A stretch of DNA of 64,000 nucleotides, taken from the NCBI GenBank assembly GCA_029876055.1, contig CM056879.1:2418001-2482000 (forward strand), read 5' to 3'. Made by a program: the position numbers and the translations under genes. This DNA comes from Madurella fahalii (Eukaryota > Ascomycota > Sordariomycetes > Sordariales). The notes beneath the pieces were generated by a model, which worked only from the letters and a program-made list of their open reading frames with translations, was not told where the DNA came from and ran no database searches. This document shows, piece after piece, positions 1-11,778 of the stretch (its first letter is position 1; each line of letters begins with the position of its first letter).

Positions 1-2
1 GC

Positions 3-975
3 CCCCTCGTAGAACCAGACGACGCGCCCCTCCACCTCGTTCCGCACTGCGGATCCGCCGCGCTCAACCTAGTCCACCTCTCCCTCGCCTGCCGGGCCGC
101 GCACGCCGCCGTCCGCCGGCGCGACGCCTCGGTCGCCAACAAGACCATCCTGCGCCAAGACGGCCTCGCCGTCGCCCTCGGCCCCGGCCCCGCGGACCCC
201 GCGGATTCACCCCCACCGCTCCGCGTTGCCCGCGTCAACCTCGTCCTGGACCTGCGCAATGATCTGGTCTGTTTCGGCGGCCCGGACGATGAAGGCCCGC
301 CTGTCACTGGTGAGAGCGCGAGAGAGATGGAGGAGGGTGGGGAGCGCGGGAGCGTGAGCGGGAGTGTGAGTGGGAGCGTGAGTGGGACGGTGGCGGACTG
401 GGGCGAGGGGAACCACATCTTCTTCACGGCAGTGCGGAAACTCGCGGTGCTCTATAGACGCGGATGGGAGAGGCCCGGCCGGGGTCCCTTTCAGCATGAT
501 ATGAGATGCCCTGCCGGATTGTGGGGGGCAATGGTCGAAGGGAAGCCTGGGTTTTGTAGCCGGTGCGTGGCAAGGCTGCTGGAGAAGTTTACGGGGTTGG
601 AGGAGTTTTATTTGATTGTTGATGCGGCTGATTGTGGTGGTTGGGATTATGCGCAAGGTGAGACGGACGAGGAGGTGGAACATGGCGGGTGGCATGGCTG
701 GAGAGACGCGGCGCCCAAGATGTTCAAGTCGTATAGTCGGACGTACTTCAGTGTGGATATGTTGGGATCGAGGGCGTGTGCTAGAGTGAGGGAAGCGAGT
801 GAAGTTTTGGAAAGAATTCGAGCAAATATGGTATGTGAGAGCTCAATGTTAGTGATCCGGTATATCAGGCAACTAACAGTGTTATTCGGCTTATGCTTAG
901 ATGGACCCAGGCCATTTTCAGGTACCGTGGGCACGGAGGCTCAAGTTTAGGATTTTGACATGGCGAGAAGACTGA
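3..975 (+). CDS. 2EXR-like hypothetical protein, 5' truncated by window edge
   Basis: Open from the window edge in frame 3; exons 3-830 and 901-975 joined over a 70-bp GTATGT..TTAG intron (branch CTAAC near 872) in phase 0. The visible protein has an alpha-helical start (ALNLVHLSLACRAAHAAV), then VNLVLDLRNDLVCFGG, which matches the layout of fungal 2EXR proteins: an HVCRESR-like helix followed by the strand carrying a D..D..F element. It ends with VPWARRLKFRILTW, also a common close of this family. A Ser/Gly/Val low-complexity stretch (SGSVSGSVSG) lies near residue 115. Function of 2EXR proteins is unknown. The N-terminal FxxFPxLPxELR part would lie outside the window. Reading frame is certain; family call is moderate. 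Confidence 0.65.
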
Positions 976-3338
976 GTAAGGTTCGGCAAGTACCTTAGCT
1001 AGGTCAGATGAGGCTCTCATCGGAGGATGGCACCGTGCTATCTTCTACAAAGAGATGTTTCACCTCAAGCATACTTACACATGGCCGATCAAAACATCAT
1101 AAAAAGATTTCTATCCGGGGAGGCGGAAATGTGGAACCAGGCTAGCGTGATCTGCCCGGCTAAATTCTCAATATTTCATCGGCATGGAAGCTTGGATACA
1201 CAGTTTGCCGATCAAATTAGAAGTTTATAGTCGCTGGGAAAGGTTAAAAATGATCGTCTACGGTACCAACTCCTAGGCCGGCCAGATACCCGCTTTCTTT
1301 GGACATGCATATCGTAGGGTTGATGGCATGGTAGTTGGGGGATGATCAACCTCGAGCGAGAATCAAACTGGGATCGAGATACAACCCAGTCTAGGTTGAC
1401 GCTGGGAATGGGCTTTTCCAACGCCCAACTGGACATCGTGATGATTCAGGGGAACCCAACGAGCACGGCCACCCATCTGGGAAGATATGCATGGGGGGTT
1501 CGATAAGCGCATCTGTGCCCCTTGCAGAAGTCAATATTGGCATCGGGTTGCCGGGTCGAACATCCACGAGCTGTTTGTGGCTGTTGGAGGCATCGGATGA
1601 GCTGGCGATGCCATGAATGCAATCTTACACAGAAAGCGATGTTTTGATGGCTACTGTGGCACACTAGAAAGCCAGCGCCAAGTTTATTGGTGCAACGTCT
1701 CGAATTTGTCTCACAACCCCAGACGGGGCGTTTGATCGCATCCGATCCGATCTAGCGGGGCGCTGTGAGTGGCTACAGGGGCCGAGATCCCCGACACGAC
1801 GCCGAAGCGAGCAACATCCGAACCAAATTTTGGCCCGCGGCCTGCTAAAATCCGCAAGAAGAGGGTCATGGGTGCATCGCCGCTTCGTTCGGTTGGCCGT
1901 GGACGACTGGCAAGGCCATCACGAAATGCTAGCGATGCGGGATCGTGATTCTCGAACGGGGTGCGAGAAAATGAAGGAGGGGGAAGGACGGAAAAAGGCA
2001 GAACCCATTCTCATTTAGGGTGTGGCTGCGCACGAGCCGCGATGGGGCTTGCTCGTCGAGATTGACAAGCCAAGAAAGTGGCAGGGGCCGCGAAGCTCTC
2101 GTGCAACAGCAACCACCGGTTTGGAAGACTTGAAGTGCAGCCATCTTCTTGTCCACGCACGAGCGGGCTTCCCTGGGCGTCTGTCCGGTGTACGTGCAGA
2201 CCGGTTGGGTGGAGGCTGTTTCGAGGATCAATTACGACAGGGCCGCGCACAGGGCCGTTGCCAAGATGAAGGTGATGCGACGAACTCCTTCAAGGTTCTG
2301 CAGCACGGAAACAAGCCGCCCCACTACGGCGCAAAGCCCGTCCCGGGGTCTCACAAGTGATCGCTGACGAGGCCTGCCAGGTTTCCTCCAAACATGCAAG
2401 CGCTACGCTAGCTCAGTGGAAACTTGACAGCACAGAGAGATTCCCCTTGAAACTGCCGCTCCCGGTATCCTCTCGATGGCGCGGCGCCAGAGTCTTGGGG
2501 GTTCCCGTTCCTTCCCACCTCTGCAAGCGCTCGGAAGCATCGTCACCGATGCAACCAAGAGGCTCGTTTACGCCAACCTGCCACGACATGTTACCACATC
2601 TACAACCGAGATGGTCTAGTGATTTTACGCCCTTCCGTGCTTCGGTGGTGCGATGCGGAGCCCTCGTTTGCCCGGCCAAAGCGCCCCGTGAGGGCTCTCG
2701 CTTCGCATACCGAGAAAACAATCCATGTCCAGGGCCACTTCAGATGGACAGGGGCCCGGTACGTGCCGAGGGGCTGCTGGTCTCGATCCCGGGGCGCGGC
2801 CCAGACTATGGAGCCTCAAGGAGGCTCTCCGAACAGGGCGGGGGTCCTCAACTCGACCTCGCCTCGCCTCGCCCAACCACAGTCCTGCGACATGGAGTGA
2901 CGTCCCGCTTAGGATGGCACACGGCTTGCCGTTTCTTGTCTAGACTGCGATACCTCTGAGCTTGGCTCATGCTGCACTGCCGGATCCTAGCTATGCGCCA
3001 GTGTGATCGCCATTAGGGGGGATGTGCTATGAGCCAAGTCGCCGGCGCGTGTCATCTCTTGTTCTGTCCATCATGATTGCATCCTCCACCATGATGGGTT
3101 CTATATAACCCCTAGCACCCGGCCACCCGAGGCCATCTCTTCTTGTCCGCATCCAGCAAGTTGTTCGCTCTCTTTTCAATCTTTTACGGTCATTTCAGTT
3201 CTGTGAACTTTCGTTTCGTTCTCGACATTCTTTGTCATTAATTTACGTTCTCTACAACCGCCAGGCCGGTTTTCGATTCTCATTCCGACGTTCAACTTAC
3301 TGCGATCTCTCATAACGAGCTTCTTCTTCTCAGTCACC
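976..3338. other. Intergenic, no supported gene
   Basis: About 2.3 kb with only short or atypical open frames on both strands (the longest, 200 codons at 2357-2959 plus, begins at GTG, is Pro/Arg/Ser-rich and has no recognisable domain). The last 250 bases are pyrimidine-rich and form the promoter and leader of the next gene. Confidence 0.6.
3102..3108 (+). promoter_or_regulatory. TATA box of the Asn-rich secreted protein gene
   Basis: TATATAA lies about 230 bases before the ATG at 3339 and is followed by a CT-rich leader (3130-3330), a common layout for strongly expressed fungal genes. Transcription start is inferred, not seen. Confidence 0.5.
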
Positions 3339-4500
3339 ATGTACTCCAAGATTGCTGTTGTGGCCGCCGTGCTAGCCTCGGTCGAGGCCCGCTTCGGTCA
3401 GGAGGGCGCCGTCCAGGGCGTCATCTCCGCTCTCGGAAACTTTGGCGAGGCTGGCCAGGCCGCTACCCTTGCCGGAGCTAGCCCCGGTGTCCTGCTTGGT
3501 GGTGCCAACGCTTGTGCTAAGGTCAGTAGCGCAAGCTATCTTGTGGAATATCAGCAGTGTGTTGACTCCTTATAAGCTCCAACTCGCCGATCAGATCGTC
3601 GCAACTCTCGGCAACGACGCCGAGGTCATTGCTGCTGCCGCCGCCCTCGTCGCCGCCGAGAAGAACTTCAACCCCTTCGCCTCGGCCATCCCTACCATCT
3701 GCTCCGACCCGAGCCTCCCTGTTACCCCGGAGCTTCGTGGTATTGTTCCCCTCGTCGACCCTGCCGTCCTCGGTTCCGACGTTGAGAATGCGAACTCTGC
3801 CTCGTCTCTGAACAACCCCTTCAACGCCGATGGCCTCAGCGTCGCCGAGGTAGCCATCGCCAACGGTTTCAGCAACTTTACCCTGCAGGACCTTGATGGC
3901 AATACCGCCGCGGCCCCGGCTGGCGGCAACGCCGGCAATGGCAATGCCGGTAACGGCAACGCAGGGAATGTCGACAATGGGAACAACAACAATAACAATA
4001 ACAACAACAACAACGGTAACAATAACAACTGCGGCGCCGTCCGCACCCTTACCACCGTCGTAGTCGCCGCCCCGACCGCCGCTCCGGTCGACAACAACAA
4101 CAACAACGGCAACAACAACAACAACAACAACGGCAACAACAACAACAATGCCGGCAACAACAACGGACAGCAGTCTTCGATCGGTGGTCTGGATTTCGGC
4201 CTCTGCGTGCCCACTATCAAGTTCGTCGGCGGCCTCAACGGGCGGCCCGCGACCGAGTTCACCTTCCAGGCCATCGACGAGAAGATCGCCGCCAACCAGC
4301 AGGAGGCGCTCAACCCCAACATCATCACCAACCGCATCTGCGACGAGCTGACCAACATCTGCGAGGCCAACGACGCCGCCAAGGCCGCATGCGAGGAGGC
4401 CCAAGCCGAGATCCAGGCCCTGGGCACCCGCGACGCCACGACCGCCGAGACCTGGAACGAGCTCTTGGGCTTCGCGGGCGTCGATGTTTCGCAGAACTAA
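3339..4500 (+). CDS. Secreted Asn-rich cell-wall-like protein
   Basis: Exons 3339-3521 and 3577-4500 (55-bp GTCAGT..AAG intron, phase 0) give 368 aa. The first 17 residues form a signal peptide (MYSKIAVVAAVLASVEA, cleavage after Ala). The mature N-terminal domain is Ala-rich. Residues about 190-290 are low complexity: Gly-Asn-Ala repeats followed by two blocks of mostly Asn, split by a Cys- and Val-containing segment. The C-terminal about 110 residues (from GLDFGLCVPTIKFVGG) form a conserved-looking domain with Cys at CVPT, RICDEL, NICEA and ACEEA, probably two disulfides. There is no C-terminal hydrophobic GPI tail. Such proteins are found in fungal walls or the medium; no enzymatic function is suggested. 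ATG context CACCATG supports the start. Confidence 0.8.
3970..4165 (+). repeat. AAC/AAT codon repeat inside the Asn-rich protein
   Basis: Two tracts of almost uninterrupted AAC/AAT codons with occasional GGC/GGT. They keep frame and encode poly-Asn with Gly breaks; such tracts commonly vary in length between strains. Confidence 0.85.
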
Positions 4501-5406
4501 GCTGGTGGGTAAAAAAGGGGTGGGAGTTGGAGTTGTATTTTTAAGTAGCGCTATGATTGGGGTACGATGATGACTTGTAGCAACGGGAGGTTTCGTTTCT
4601 TTTTACTTTTGCTCGCTCTCTCGGCATCTTCGCGAAAAGGGAGTTTGCTCGGGTAACTGGAGTTTTTTTTATCATGTATGGATATGACGGCAGCCGCTTC
4701 GACCTACTTTGGGGACACGTACTGGACAATGAAATAGCAACGATCTTGTCTCGTTGGGGAAAATTGCTCGACAGTTTGAACTTGTAAGCATTGTGCGGTT
4801 GTCAGTGACTAGTACCTTAATTACGGCGCAATGCAAGTAAACAAGCAAGCAAGATCCCCCGCCTGCGCGAACCGAAGCTTTTGTGGACAGATAAAGTAGA
4901 ATCCGTATAAGCCTCCCGCTGGAGCTAAATCTGGCTCCCGGTCCGGCCTGATGTATTTGCCTTTTGCTGCGATTGGAGAAACGCCGGGGCATGCGCCTAG
5001 CTTGCTAATGCAGGTTCGTGCCGCACTCAATTGATCCCACGATATTTGGAGTCGAGGTGACGTGACGTGCTGTCCGGTGGATACCGTTATGCGGGGCCCG
5101 GCGGACCGAGGGAGCGGGCGGGTCGGTTCCGGGAAGCCCGGTTTGGTGGAAACTCCCCGTAAGATCTGGGATCAGGGCGGCTACGGTGTTTCTATTGCAG
5201 CCCAGTGCAGGCGGGGTTTTGTTGTGTTGGTGGGGATTGCGCGCGTCATATATATGGGGGTTGAACACATTTTGATCGATATGATGCTGGTGGCCAGTCT
5301 ACCTGGAAACCAGAGCATTAAATTGCGCATAGCATTGTTGCCTTTGTCTCGAGCTGGTTCAACTGCTGGAACTGTCATTAGAGATTGAGTGCTCAATTGG
5401 GACAAA
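4501..5406. other. Intergenic, 3' and 5' flanks only
   Basis: Holds the 3' untranslated region of the Asn-rich gene and the promoter of the oxidoreductase gene. TATATATA at about 5250 could be the latter's TATA element. No coding potential recognised. Confidence 0.55.
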
Positions 5407-6727
5407 ATGAAGGAGGCTCTGGTCGGCCCAGGTAAATCAGTACCTGCACTGAGGCCCCCTCCCTCCCCAAAAACTTACCCCCAACTAACACCCACGCACC
5501 CAGGACCTCGAGTCCAAATCGTCGACTCCCCGATCCCCGAGCCCAATCCAGACCAACTCCTCATCAAAGTCGTCGTGAGCGGTTCCAATCCTAAGGATTG
5601 GAAGATCCCCGAGATATGGACCGACAAGCCGACCAACGAGGGCGACGACATAGCCGGCATCGTCGAAAAGGTCGGCGCCAATGTGTTTGAGTTCAAGCCC
5701 GGCGACCGCGTCGCCGCGTTCCACCAGATGAGGACGCCCCACGGTAGCTACGCCGAGTATGCCATCGCGTGGCAGCACACGACGTTCCACATCCCCGCCA
5801 AAATCAGTTTTGAAGGTGCGTCGCTAGGCCCTTTTCTTCTTCTTCCTCCTCCTCCCGCTTCCCGTTAATAATTTAAAACAAACAAAAACAACAGAAGCCG
5901 CCGCCATCCCCCTCGCTGCCATGACCGCCGCAATAGGGCTCTACAACTACCTAGGCCTCCCCCAGCCCTGGTCCCCGCCGTCCGCCGCCGCCGCCGCCTC
6001 CTCCACCCCGCTGCTCATCTACGGCGCCGCCACCTCGGTAGGCTTCTACGCCCTCCAGCTCGCCCTCCGCAGCAATATCCACCCGCTCATCTGTGTCGCG
6101 GGGCGCGCGTGCGACTACGTCCGGCCCTTGCTCGACCCCAGCAAGGGCGACGTGGTGCTCGACTACCGGCAAGGCGACGAGGCGCTCGTGCGCGCCATCG
6201 TCGAGGCGGCGCACGCACGGCCACCACAGCAGCAGCAGCAGCAGCAGGAACAGCAACAGCAGGAACAGCCGCAGCAGCCGCAGCAGAAGCGGAAGCCGCT
6301 GAGGCACGTGCTGGACGCCGTGTCGGAGGGGAGCAGCGTGGGGAATATCGGCAACGTGTTCCGCGCGCTGGCGGCGGGCGCCGAGGAGGCGGATCTCGGT
6401 CCCGAGGCACCGCCGCCACCAGCACCGCCGTCGGCGGGAAGAGTCACCTTCGTCCTGAGCGGCGAGAAGAAGGGCCTGCCCGAGGGCGTGGAGCACAGCA
6501 TCACCATGGTCGGGGACGTGCATAAGGCGGCCAAGGACTTCGGCTATGTGTACTTCCGCTACTTTGCGCGGGGGCTGCAGGAGGGCTGGTTCAGGCCCCA
6601 CCGCACCGAAGTGGTGCCTGGGGGCCTGGGGGGCGTCCAGACTGCGCTGGCGAATCTCAAGGCTGGGAAGGCTAGCGCGGTCAAGTATGTTTTTAGGATT
6701 GATGAGACGGAGGGGGTCGGGAAGTGA
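5407..6727 (+). CDS. MDR-superfamily zinc-type alcohol dehydrogenase-like / enoyl reductase-like protein
   Basis: Exons 5407-5431, 5504-5815 and 5895-6727 (introns GTAAAT..CCAG and GTGCGT..ACAG, both phase 1) give 389 aa. The start MKEALVGPG joined to PRVQIVDSPIPEPNPDQ is the classic GroES-like opening; SGSNPKDWKIPE, NEGDDIAGIVEKVG and FKPGDRVAAF follow in family order. The Rossmann part has LIYGAATSVGFYALQLA (nucleotide-binding GAxxxVG). No zinc-ligand Cys cluster is seen, so it belongs with the NADPH-dependent quinone/enoyl reductase side, as in trans-acting ERs of polyketide pathways. Residues about 215-240 are a Gln-rich insertion (CAG/CAA repeats at 6226-6290) followed by a second Pro-rich insert, unusual inside this fold. 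Substrate unknown. Confidence 0.85.
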
Positions 6728-7867
6728 TAGGCGTTGCGCTGGTCGGTTAGGGGACACTTGGGGATGTGGCAGGACGCATGTGACGCATGTGACGCGGGTG
6801 GTGTAGTATGTCTCGTTAGAAACCGAGAAGCCACACAATGATAGTCAACCTGTTACAGTGTTACCTTCCCTGATGGCTTTGGGTGATTAAGAGTGTCTCG
6901 AATCCCTCGTGTAAAGAGGACGGCTCACAGACTGTCGCACAGTCGAGGTTTAAGCCGCTACGGGTAACGTGTCGGGCGTTGAAGCAAGGCTTGAGCGCAG
7001 CCTTGAATCTTTCCCAGGGGGCCACGGCCACGGTCACGACACGTAGCCCGCTCGAACTAAGCGGCTCTCCCGGAGCTCCGAGGGCAGCCTTTGGTGTGAT
7101 CGGAAGCAGACGGAACTGCACATCGGCCAATAAGCGTCAACAACCGTGGCATAGCCAGCAATCGGATGACGCCCTGTTTGGACTACTCGTCTTCGTAGCC
7201 TGCTCACTTCGGATGTGTGGCATTCCGTGGGCCACTTTGCCGGCCCTATCGTCGAGATTCGAAAGACTTCGGCTTGCTGATATGTGCAGAACGTGCAGTG
7301 GTGATTCAGCTGCCTGAACCGGCAGAAGTATGCAACTTGGCCTTGCGGTGCTTTGCGTGCGCCACCCCCAGCCTGCACAAGGCCTTGCAGCTGTCCAATC
7401 ATCTCGTACGCGGCACAAACAAGGCGAGGCTTTTTTGAGGGCTAACGATTCATCAAGAGCCGCACCCCACAGCCACCTTGGCTTTCACCGATTCGAACAA
7501 GGCTGTGCCATTCCAACTAGCGCCTTGTTGGCCGTTCTTTTTGCTTCGGGTGCATGTGTGATGAGTGCCCGGCCGTATTGCATTTGGGGGGGCGGGGGGG
7601 GGGCAGCTGTCTGCTCAATTAAACAAGCACGGTCCGGATGAGGCTCTTCGAGGTGGCAGTCTGGGCTACGCCGACTGATCATGGTGGGAATGAGGACCAT
7701 GCAAGGCGCTTGGGGCCACGCCTCGTCGAGTATTAAGTGCTCAGGTCCCCCGGCTCATGATCGATAGTTGTCGTCCCAGGGTCTTCAGTTCTGTCTTTCT
7801 TGGCACGATATTCTCATTCAACAGTTTGTGGAAGGCGCTCCGTCGTTCATTCTTCGCGTCTGGCACC
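6728..7867. other. Intergenic, no supported gene
   Basis: 1.1 kb separating the oxidoreductase from the retropepsin-like gene. Short frames only; a G run (7588-7602) is present. No domain or splice-consistent gene found. Confidence 0.55.
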
Positions 7868-8691
7868 ATGGACCAGTCTCCTTTCCCGGCTGAGGAGGTG
7901 AGAAAGTTCAGGCAGGTAGAGATGAACCAGCTGAACTATCGGCGCATCGGGGCTGCAATCAACGGCGGCTACACGACCCCCGATGAGGAGGATATTGCCA
8001 AGTTTCTGAAGGAGATGGAAGAGAAGAAGAAGGTGCGCAAACACGTCACCAGCAGGTGACTGGGAAGAGCAACGTTGAGGCTGACTTAACCACCACACGG
8101 ATAGAAGGAGAAAGAGCGCTTCGTCAAATGGATGTGGATCTACAACGGAGCTCGGGGCGAATTCCAGCCCATTCAGGTCATGCTGGACAGCGGGTCGCGC
8201 TCCATGGGAGCGAACTTTGTGACGCCAGACATGGTCAGGGAGTACCGGCTGAAGCCCGTGAAAATCGACGAAGTCGGCTTCAAGTTGGTGAACGGCGTCT
8301 ATCTTGGCTGCCACGAGCAGGTCACCTTCTTTTGGAGAGGCAAGGATAGGAAGGACAGGAATGTCACCTGCCTGGTGCTGCCTGAGTCGTCCCCAATCGA
8401 TATGCCGTTGCTGGGCCACGATTTCATGGTCGAGTATGGCGACAACTTGCTCGAAGAGGCACCGGGAACGATTGCGTACGTGACGCAAAGCGAGAAGACG
8501 GTGAGTTGCTTGATGTTGGCGGGAGTCGAGACGAAGCCGGCTGACGACATTGCCAACAACAGCTAGAGTGGGTCGAGATTGCAGAGGTCGTGAGGCCGGC
8601 CGAAGCTGAGGAGAAGACCCAGGAGCAGAAGCAGGACCTCCGCCCGAGTCACAAAAACAAGAAGAACAGGCGGTTCAACCGTCGCCGGTGA
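7868..8691 (+). CDS. Retropepsin-like aspartic protease domain protein
   Basis: Exons 7868-8032, 8105-8500 and 8563-8691 (introns GTGCGC..ATAG and GTGAGT..ACAG, both phase 0) give 229 aa. The third exon replaces an apparent stop at 8564 in the unspliced frame and ends in a basic tail (KNKKNRRFNRRR). Residues about 70-175 resemble a retropepsin half-barrel: QVMLDSGSRSMGANFV corresponds to the flap-preceding strand with the catalytic D-S/T-G motif, and PLLGHDFM corresponds to the hydrophobic-G-x-D-F/L strand that closes the fold. Position 2 of the motif is Ser (DSG), which is allowed. Such domains derive from LTR-retroelement proteases, yet no integrase or reverse transcriptase is near and the gene has three exons, so a domesticated host gene is likely. 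The substrate is unknown. The start at 7868 (CACCATGG) is preferred over the in-frame ATG at 7757. Confidence 0.7.
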
Positions 8692-9191
8692 AGAATTCGT
8701 ACCTTTGCCTTGCAGGTGCGGTTTATCGAGGCTGGTGTATAGATAGTAGGGGGGTCGGAGTGGTGGTGTGCAATTGATGATCTGAGGAATTAGTTGTCTG
8801 ATGGCGGAAAGGTGTTTTGGTTGTCGTTGGGCTTTAGTTCGGGTTCCATCGTGTAGTCCAGTTGTCCAGAATACCATGTGGAACAGGGATGTGTAGTTCG
8901 ACACCCCAATCGCGACTGGAGTCATTCTTCTTACTGGGGAGACGGCAACGGCGGGTTGTTTTCAATCTCTTCTGCAAATATTTCCCACAGGGTAGAAATA
9001 TTATTATTGATCTATTTTAGACTCGCGCCGGCCGATGTAACATGTCTCGACGGGCGTCTCTGCCGGAACCCACTGACTCTCTCAGGCAAAGCCGCTGTAC
9101 GGAATGATGCACAACTTTGGTAGTCGGTATAATACAGCCTCTAGGTTCTCTACCGGTCACCAGAACGCCACGCAATTCAAGGGACGGCCAC
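8692..9191. other. Convergent 3' region
   Basis: 500 bases between the convergent 3' ends of the retropepsin-like gene and PRP17; no gene seen. Confidence 0.5.
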
Positions 9192-10919
9192 CTAATCCCA
9201 CAACTTGATCTCCCCCTTTGCGCCCGCCGTAAACACCTTGCTCGTCTCTTGCTCGGACCACGCAACGCAGTTGACGGCCCCGCCGGAGCTGTCGGCCGTG
9301 AGCTTGCTGTACATCTTGCACGTCTTGAAGTCCCAGAAGCAGACGCTGCCCGCCGTGTCGCCCGACACCACGAACTGCCCGTCGGGGCTGCACGTAATCC
9401 CGATGCCGCTGCCGGCTGTGTTGTGGCCCCGCCACGCCTTCTTGCGGTGCTGCCTGAACTTGTCCGAGCCGGACGAGTAGGCGACGATCGAGTTGTCGCT
9501 GCACTGGTAGAGGACGTACTTGCCACTGGGGTGCTGGGCGGATTTTGTGAGGGCAAACATATCAGGTTCGCTGTAAAAACATTGCAGTCAGCGCATGCCG
9601 CAAAGAATCGAGAGCGGCCCGACATACCTGATGGTCTTGATCTCGACAGGAATGCCGTACTCCCACACCCTGAGCGAGCGATCGTCCGATGTCGACATGA
9701 ACCTCCTGTTCTCGTCGATGAATTCGAGCGTGTTGATAGCACCCAGATGGTGGTCGTACTCCTGTACCGTCTCGTTGCCCGCGCGACTGTCATATTGCAA
9801 GATACGGTTGTCGGACAGGCCCGCCAGGAACTCGTGCCCGTTCTCGGCTGAGGGGTTGAACTTGATGACATGCGGCGTCTTGCCGCAGTTGAACCTGTTG
9901 ACGCACTGCCCCGTCTCGGTATCCCACAGCCTGATCCTCCGGTCAAACCCGCCGGACAGGAACCTCGACCCGTCGTTATTGAACGACAAGTCCGTAACCG
10001 CCTTGTTGTGCCCGGCAAACGTCCTCAACAACTCCCTCTGCCGATACACGTCCCAAATCTTGACCATCCCGTCCGCGGCGCCCGACAAACCAAGATGACT
10101 CGACCTCGGGAAGAGCTGCAGCGCCGTGATCGGCTTGCTATGGTACCGCCACGTGTTGAGAACCTTCTTCGGGATGTAGTTTGTTATGCTCCCGACCTCC
10201 TTCGTCAACGAAATATCCAAGTCCCGCGGTACATGCATGTACGTCCTCCCCAGATAATCGTACTGGCTCTCGGCGTGGAAGGTGGTCGTCTCCTCGCCCA
10301 TCTCCTCGGCCTCCTTCCTCCGAGCCAGCGACTCGGCCGGCGCCTGCACCACCGTCCCGCTCCTCACCACCTCCTCCCCTTCCCCTTCCCCTTCCTCGTC
10401 CGTCTCCTCGATCACCTCATACTCGTCCCCGCTCCCCAGCTCCCCGACCTCCTCCTCCCCGACCTCCTCCCACTCCTTCCTCTTATACCTCGCCCACGGC
10501 CCCACGTACGCCCCCTCCCCGTCCGCGACCGTCGCGTCTCCCTTGCGCTCCCGCGTCCCCCTGAGCCGCTTATTCACCTCCTTCTGCTCGCGCCCGCTGA
10601 GGCCTCCTTCCCGCTCGGGGGCGCCGGCGCGCTCGATGGCCCTGTGCTTGGCGCGAAAGGTGTGCTCCGAGATGAACGTCTCCTCGGCGTGTCCGGTGAG
10701 GACATTTTTGCGCTTCAGCGACGACGAGGATGCCGATGCCGATGCCGATGCCGCCGCCGACGACGACTCGTTGCGGAAGGGATTGGCGGGCCCGAGGCGC
10801 GGGCGCGCGAGGTCGTCGCCTGTGTAAGGGACCACCGCGTGGTCCGCGGGCTGGGTCTGGCGGAGGACGAGGGCGTCTTGGACGGAGAGGTTGGGGGGGT
10901 AGTCGCCAAAGTTGGCCAT
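9192..10919 (-). CDS. PRP17: Pre-mRNA-splicing factor Prp17/Cdc40, WD40 protein
   Basis: Minus-strand exons 10919-9628 and 9570-9192 (57-bp GTATGT..ACAG intron, phase 2) give 556 aa. Prp17 acts in the nucleus in the second catalytic step of splicing as part of the Prp19-associated spliceosome. The N-terminal half is acidic and low complexity (Ala/Ser run encoded by a CCGATG-type repeat near 10729-10755; Glu/Gly run near residue 200) and carries the family-typical VGPWARYKRKEWEE and YLGRTYMHVPRDLDI elements. The C-terminal half has seven WD40 blades: KPITALQLFP, NKAVTDLSFN, TPHVIKFNPS, LGAINTLEFID, the KTISEPDMFALT junction created by splicing, HNTAGSGIGITCSPDG, and the final GEIKLWD stop. Length fits the family (about 500-580). 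The start MANFGDYPPNLSVQDAL is chosen over an in-frame upstream ATG. Confidence 0.95.
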
Positions 10920-11778
10920 CTTCTTCCTTTCCTTCCTCTCTACTTTTCCCGCTCCTTGCTGCTCGTTGAGGTGCCAGGACCGACGTGGTTGTGGTAGTGG
11001 AATTGGCGAGTTCGTGGCTTGCAGCTGCGAAGGAATGCGATGCGGGATGCAAGTCTTTGGCGCGCTTGGATGCCTGCGGCAGGCCCTTGGGATGTGGGCC
11101 GATAAGATAAGATGGTGACCCTTGTGCAAACCAGAAACACGGGCCACATTTGGCTTGGCAAGCCTTCGAGCTCCCGAGCGGAGGCTCGTCTGAGCTTGAT
11201 TTTAAGCCGAGGGTGCAGTTCCGCTCAAGGTCGCTTTGGTTACCTACCCTATCTTATGCGCCAGCTAACGCGCGAGACAAAAAAATGCTACAAAGTTGAA
11301 AAGACCACAAGTTGACACGGCGAGGTATTATGACCTAGAAAACTCCCACAATAGACAATAGGACAATCCGGCCTGTGACTCCGCCAATCCAGAAGAAAAT
11401 CGAAAATGAACCCGTGCTTGCGCGCCAGCCCTAGGTCTGACAGACCTACATCCGTTTGACTGGCATCTGATCTCGCACGGCGAGCTCCATGGTGCCTCCA
11501 CACGCGGTGTCATGCCTGTTCAAGCCTAGGCGAGCCGAGCCCGACTTCAGAGTCGTTCATTAACCGCCATGCTCTTCATTCTTCATATGGTTCATACTCA
11601 TGCCCCATGCCGCCATATCAACATCTCAAACGACCTTCCCAGGCCATCCAAACCCGTCTATATAGATTGACGCCGAGAATCGCATCAGTGCGCCGCCCCC
11701 TGTGACGCTGTACATACGAGCAGCTCTCCGAGGCCGGGAGAAATGCGGTAGCCAAACAGGACTGGTGGCGAGGGCAGT
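10920..11778. other. Intergenic between PRP17 and ERV14
   Basis: Promoter of PRP17 (minus) and 3' flank of ERV14 (minus). No further coding sequence recognised. Confidence 0.5.

Noticed and set aside
2357..2959. 200-codon plus frame upstream of the Asn-rich gene
   Set aside because: Begins at GTG, no domain, Pro/Arg/Ser-rich, and overlaps several equally open frames on both strands, as expected of GC-rich noncoding DNA.
3523..4439. Two antisense frames of 280-290 codons under the Asn-rich gene
   Set aside because: They encode poly-Val and poly-Leu, the mirror of AAC repeats; shadows of the real gene.
5951..6838. 295-codon antisense frame under the MDR oxidoreductase
   Set aside because: Composition mirrors the Gln/Ala codons of the real gene; no independent evidence.
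8132..8566. Retropepsin-like gene ending at the stop in the unspliced frame (8564-8566)
   Set aside because: A GTGAGT..ACAG intron with a CTGAC branch point removes this stop and adds a 42-residue basic tail in frame.
9870..10997. 375-codon plus frame opposite PRP17
   Set aside because: Shadow of the highly conserved WD40 gene; Arg/Pro/Leu-rich.
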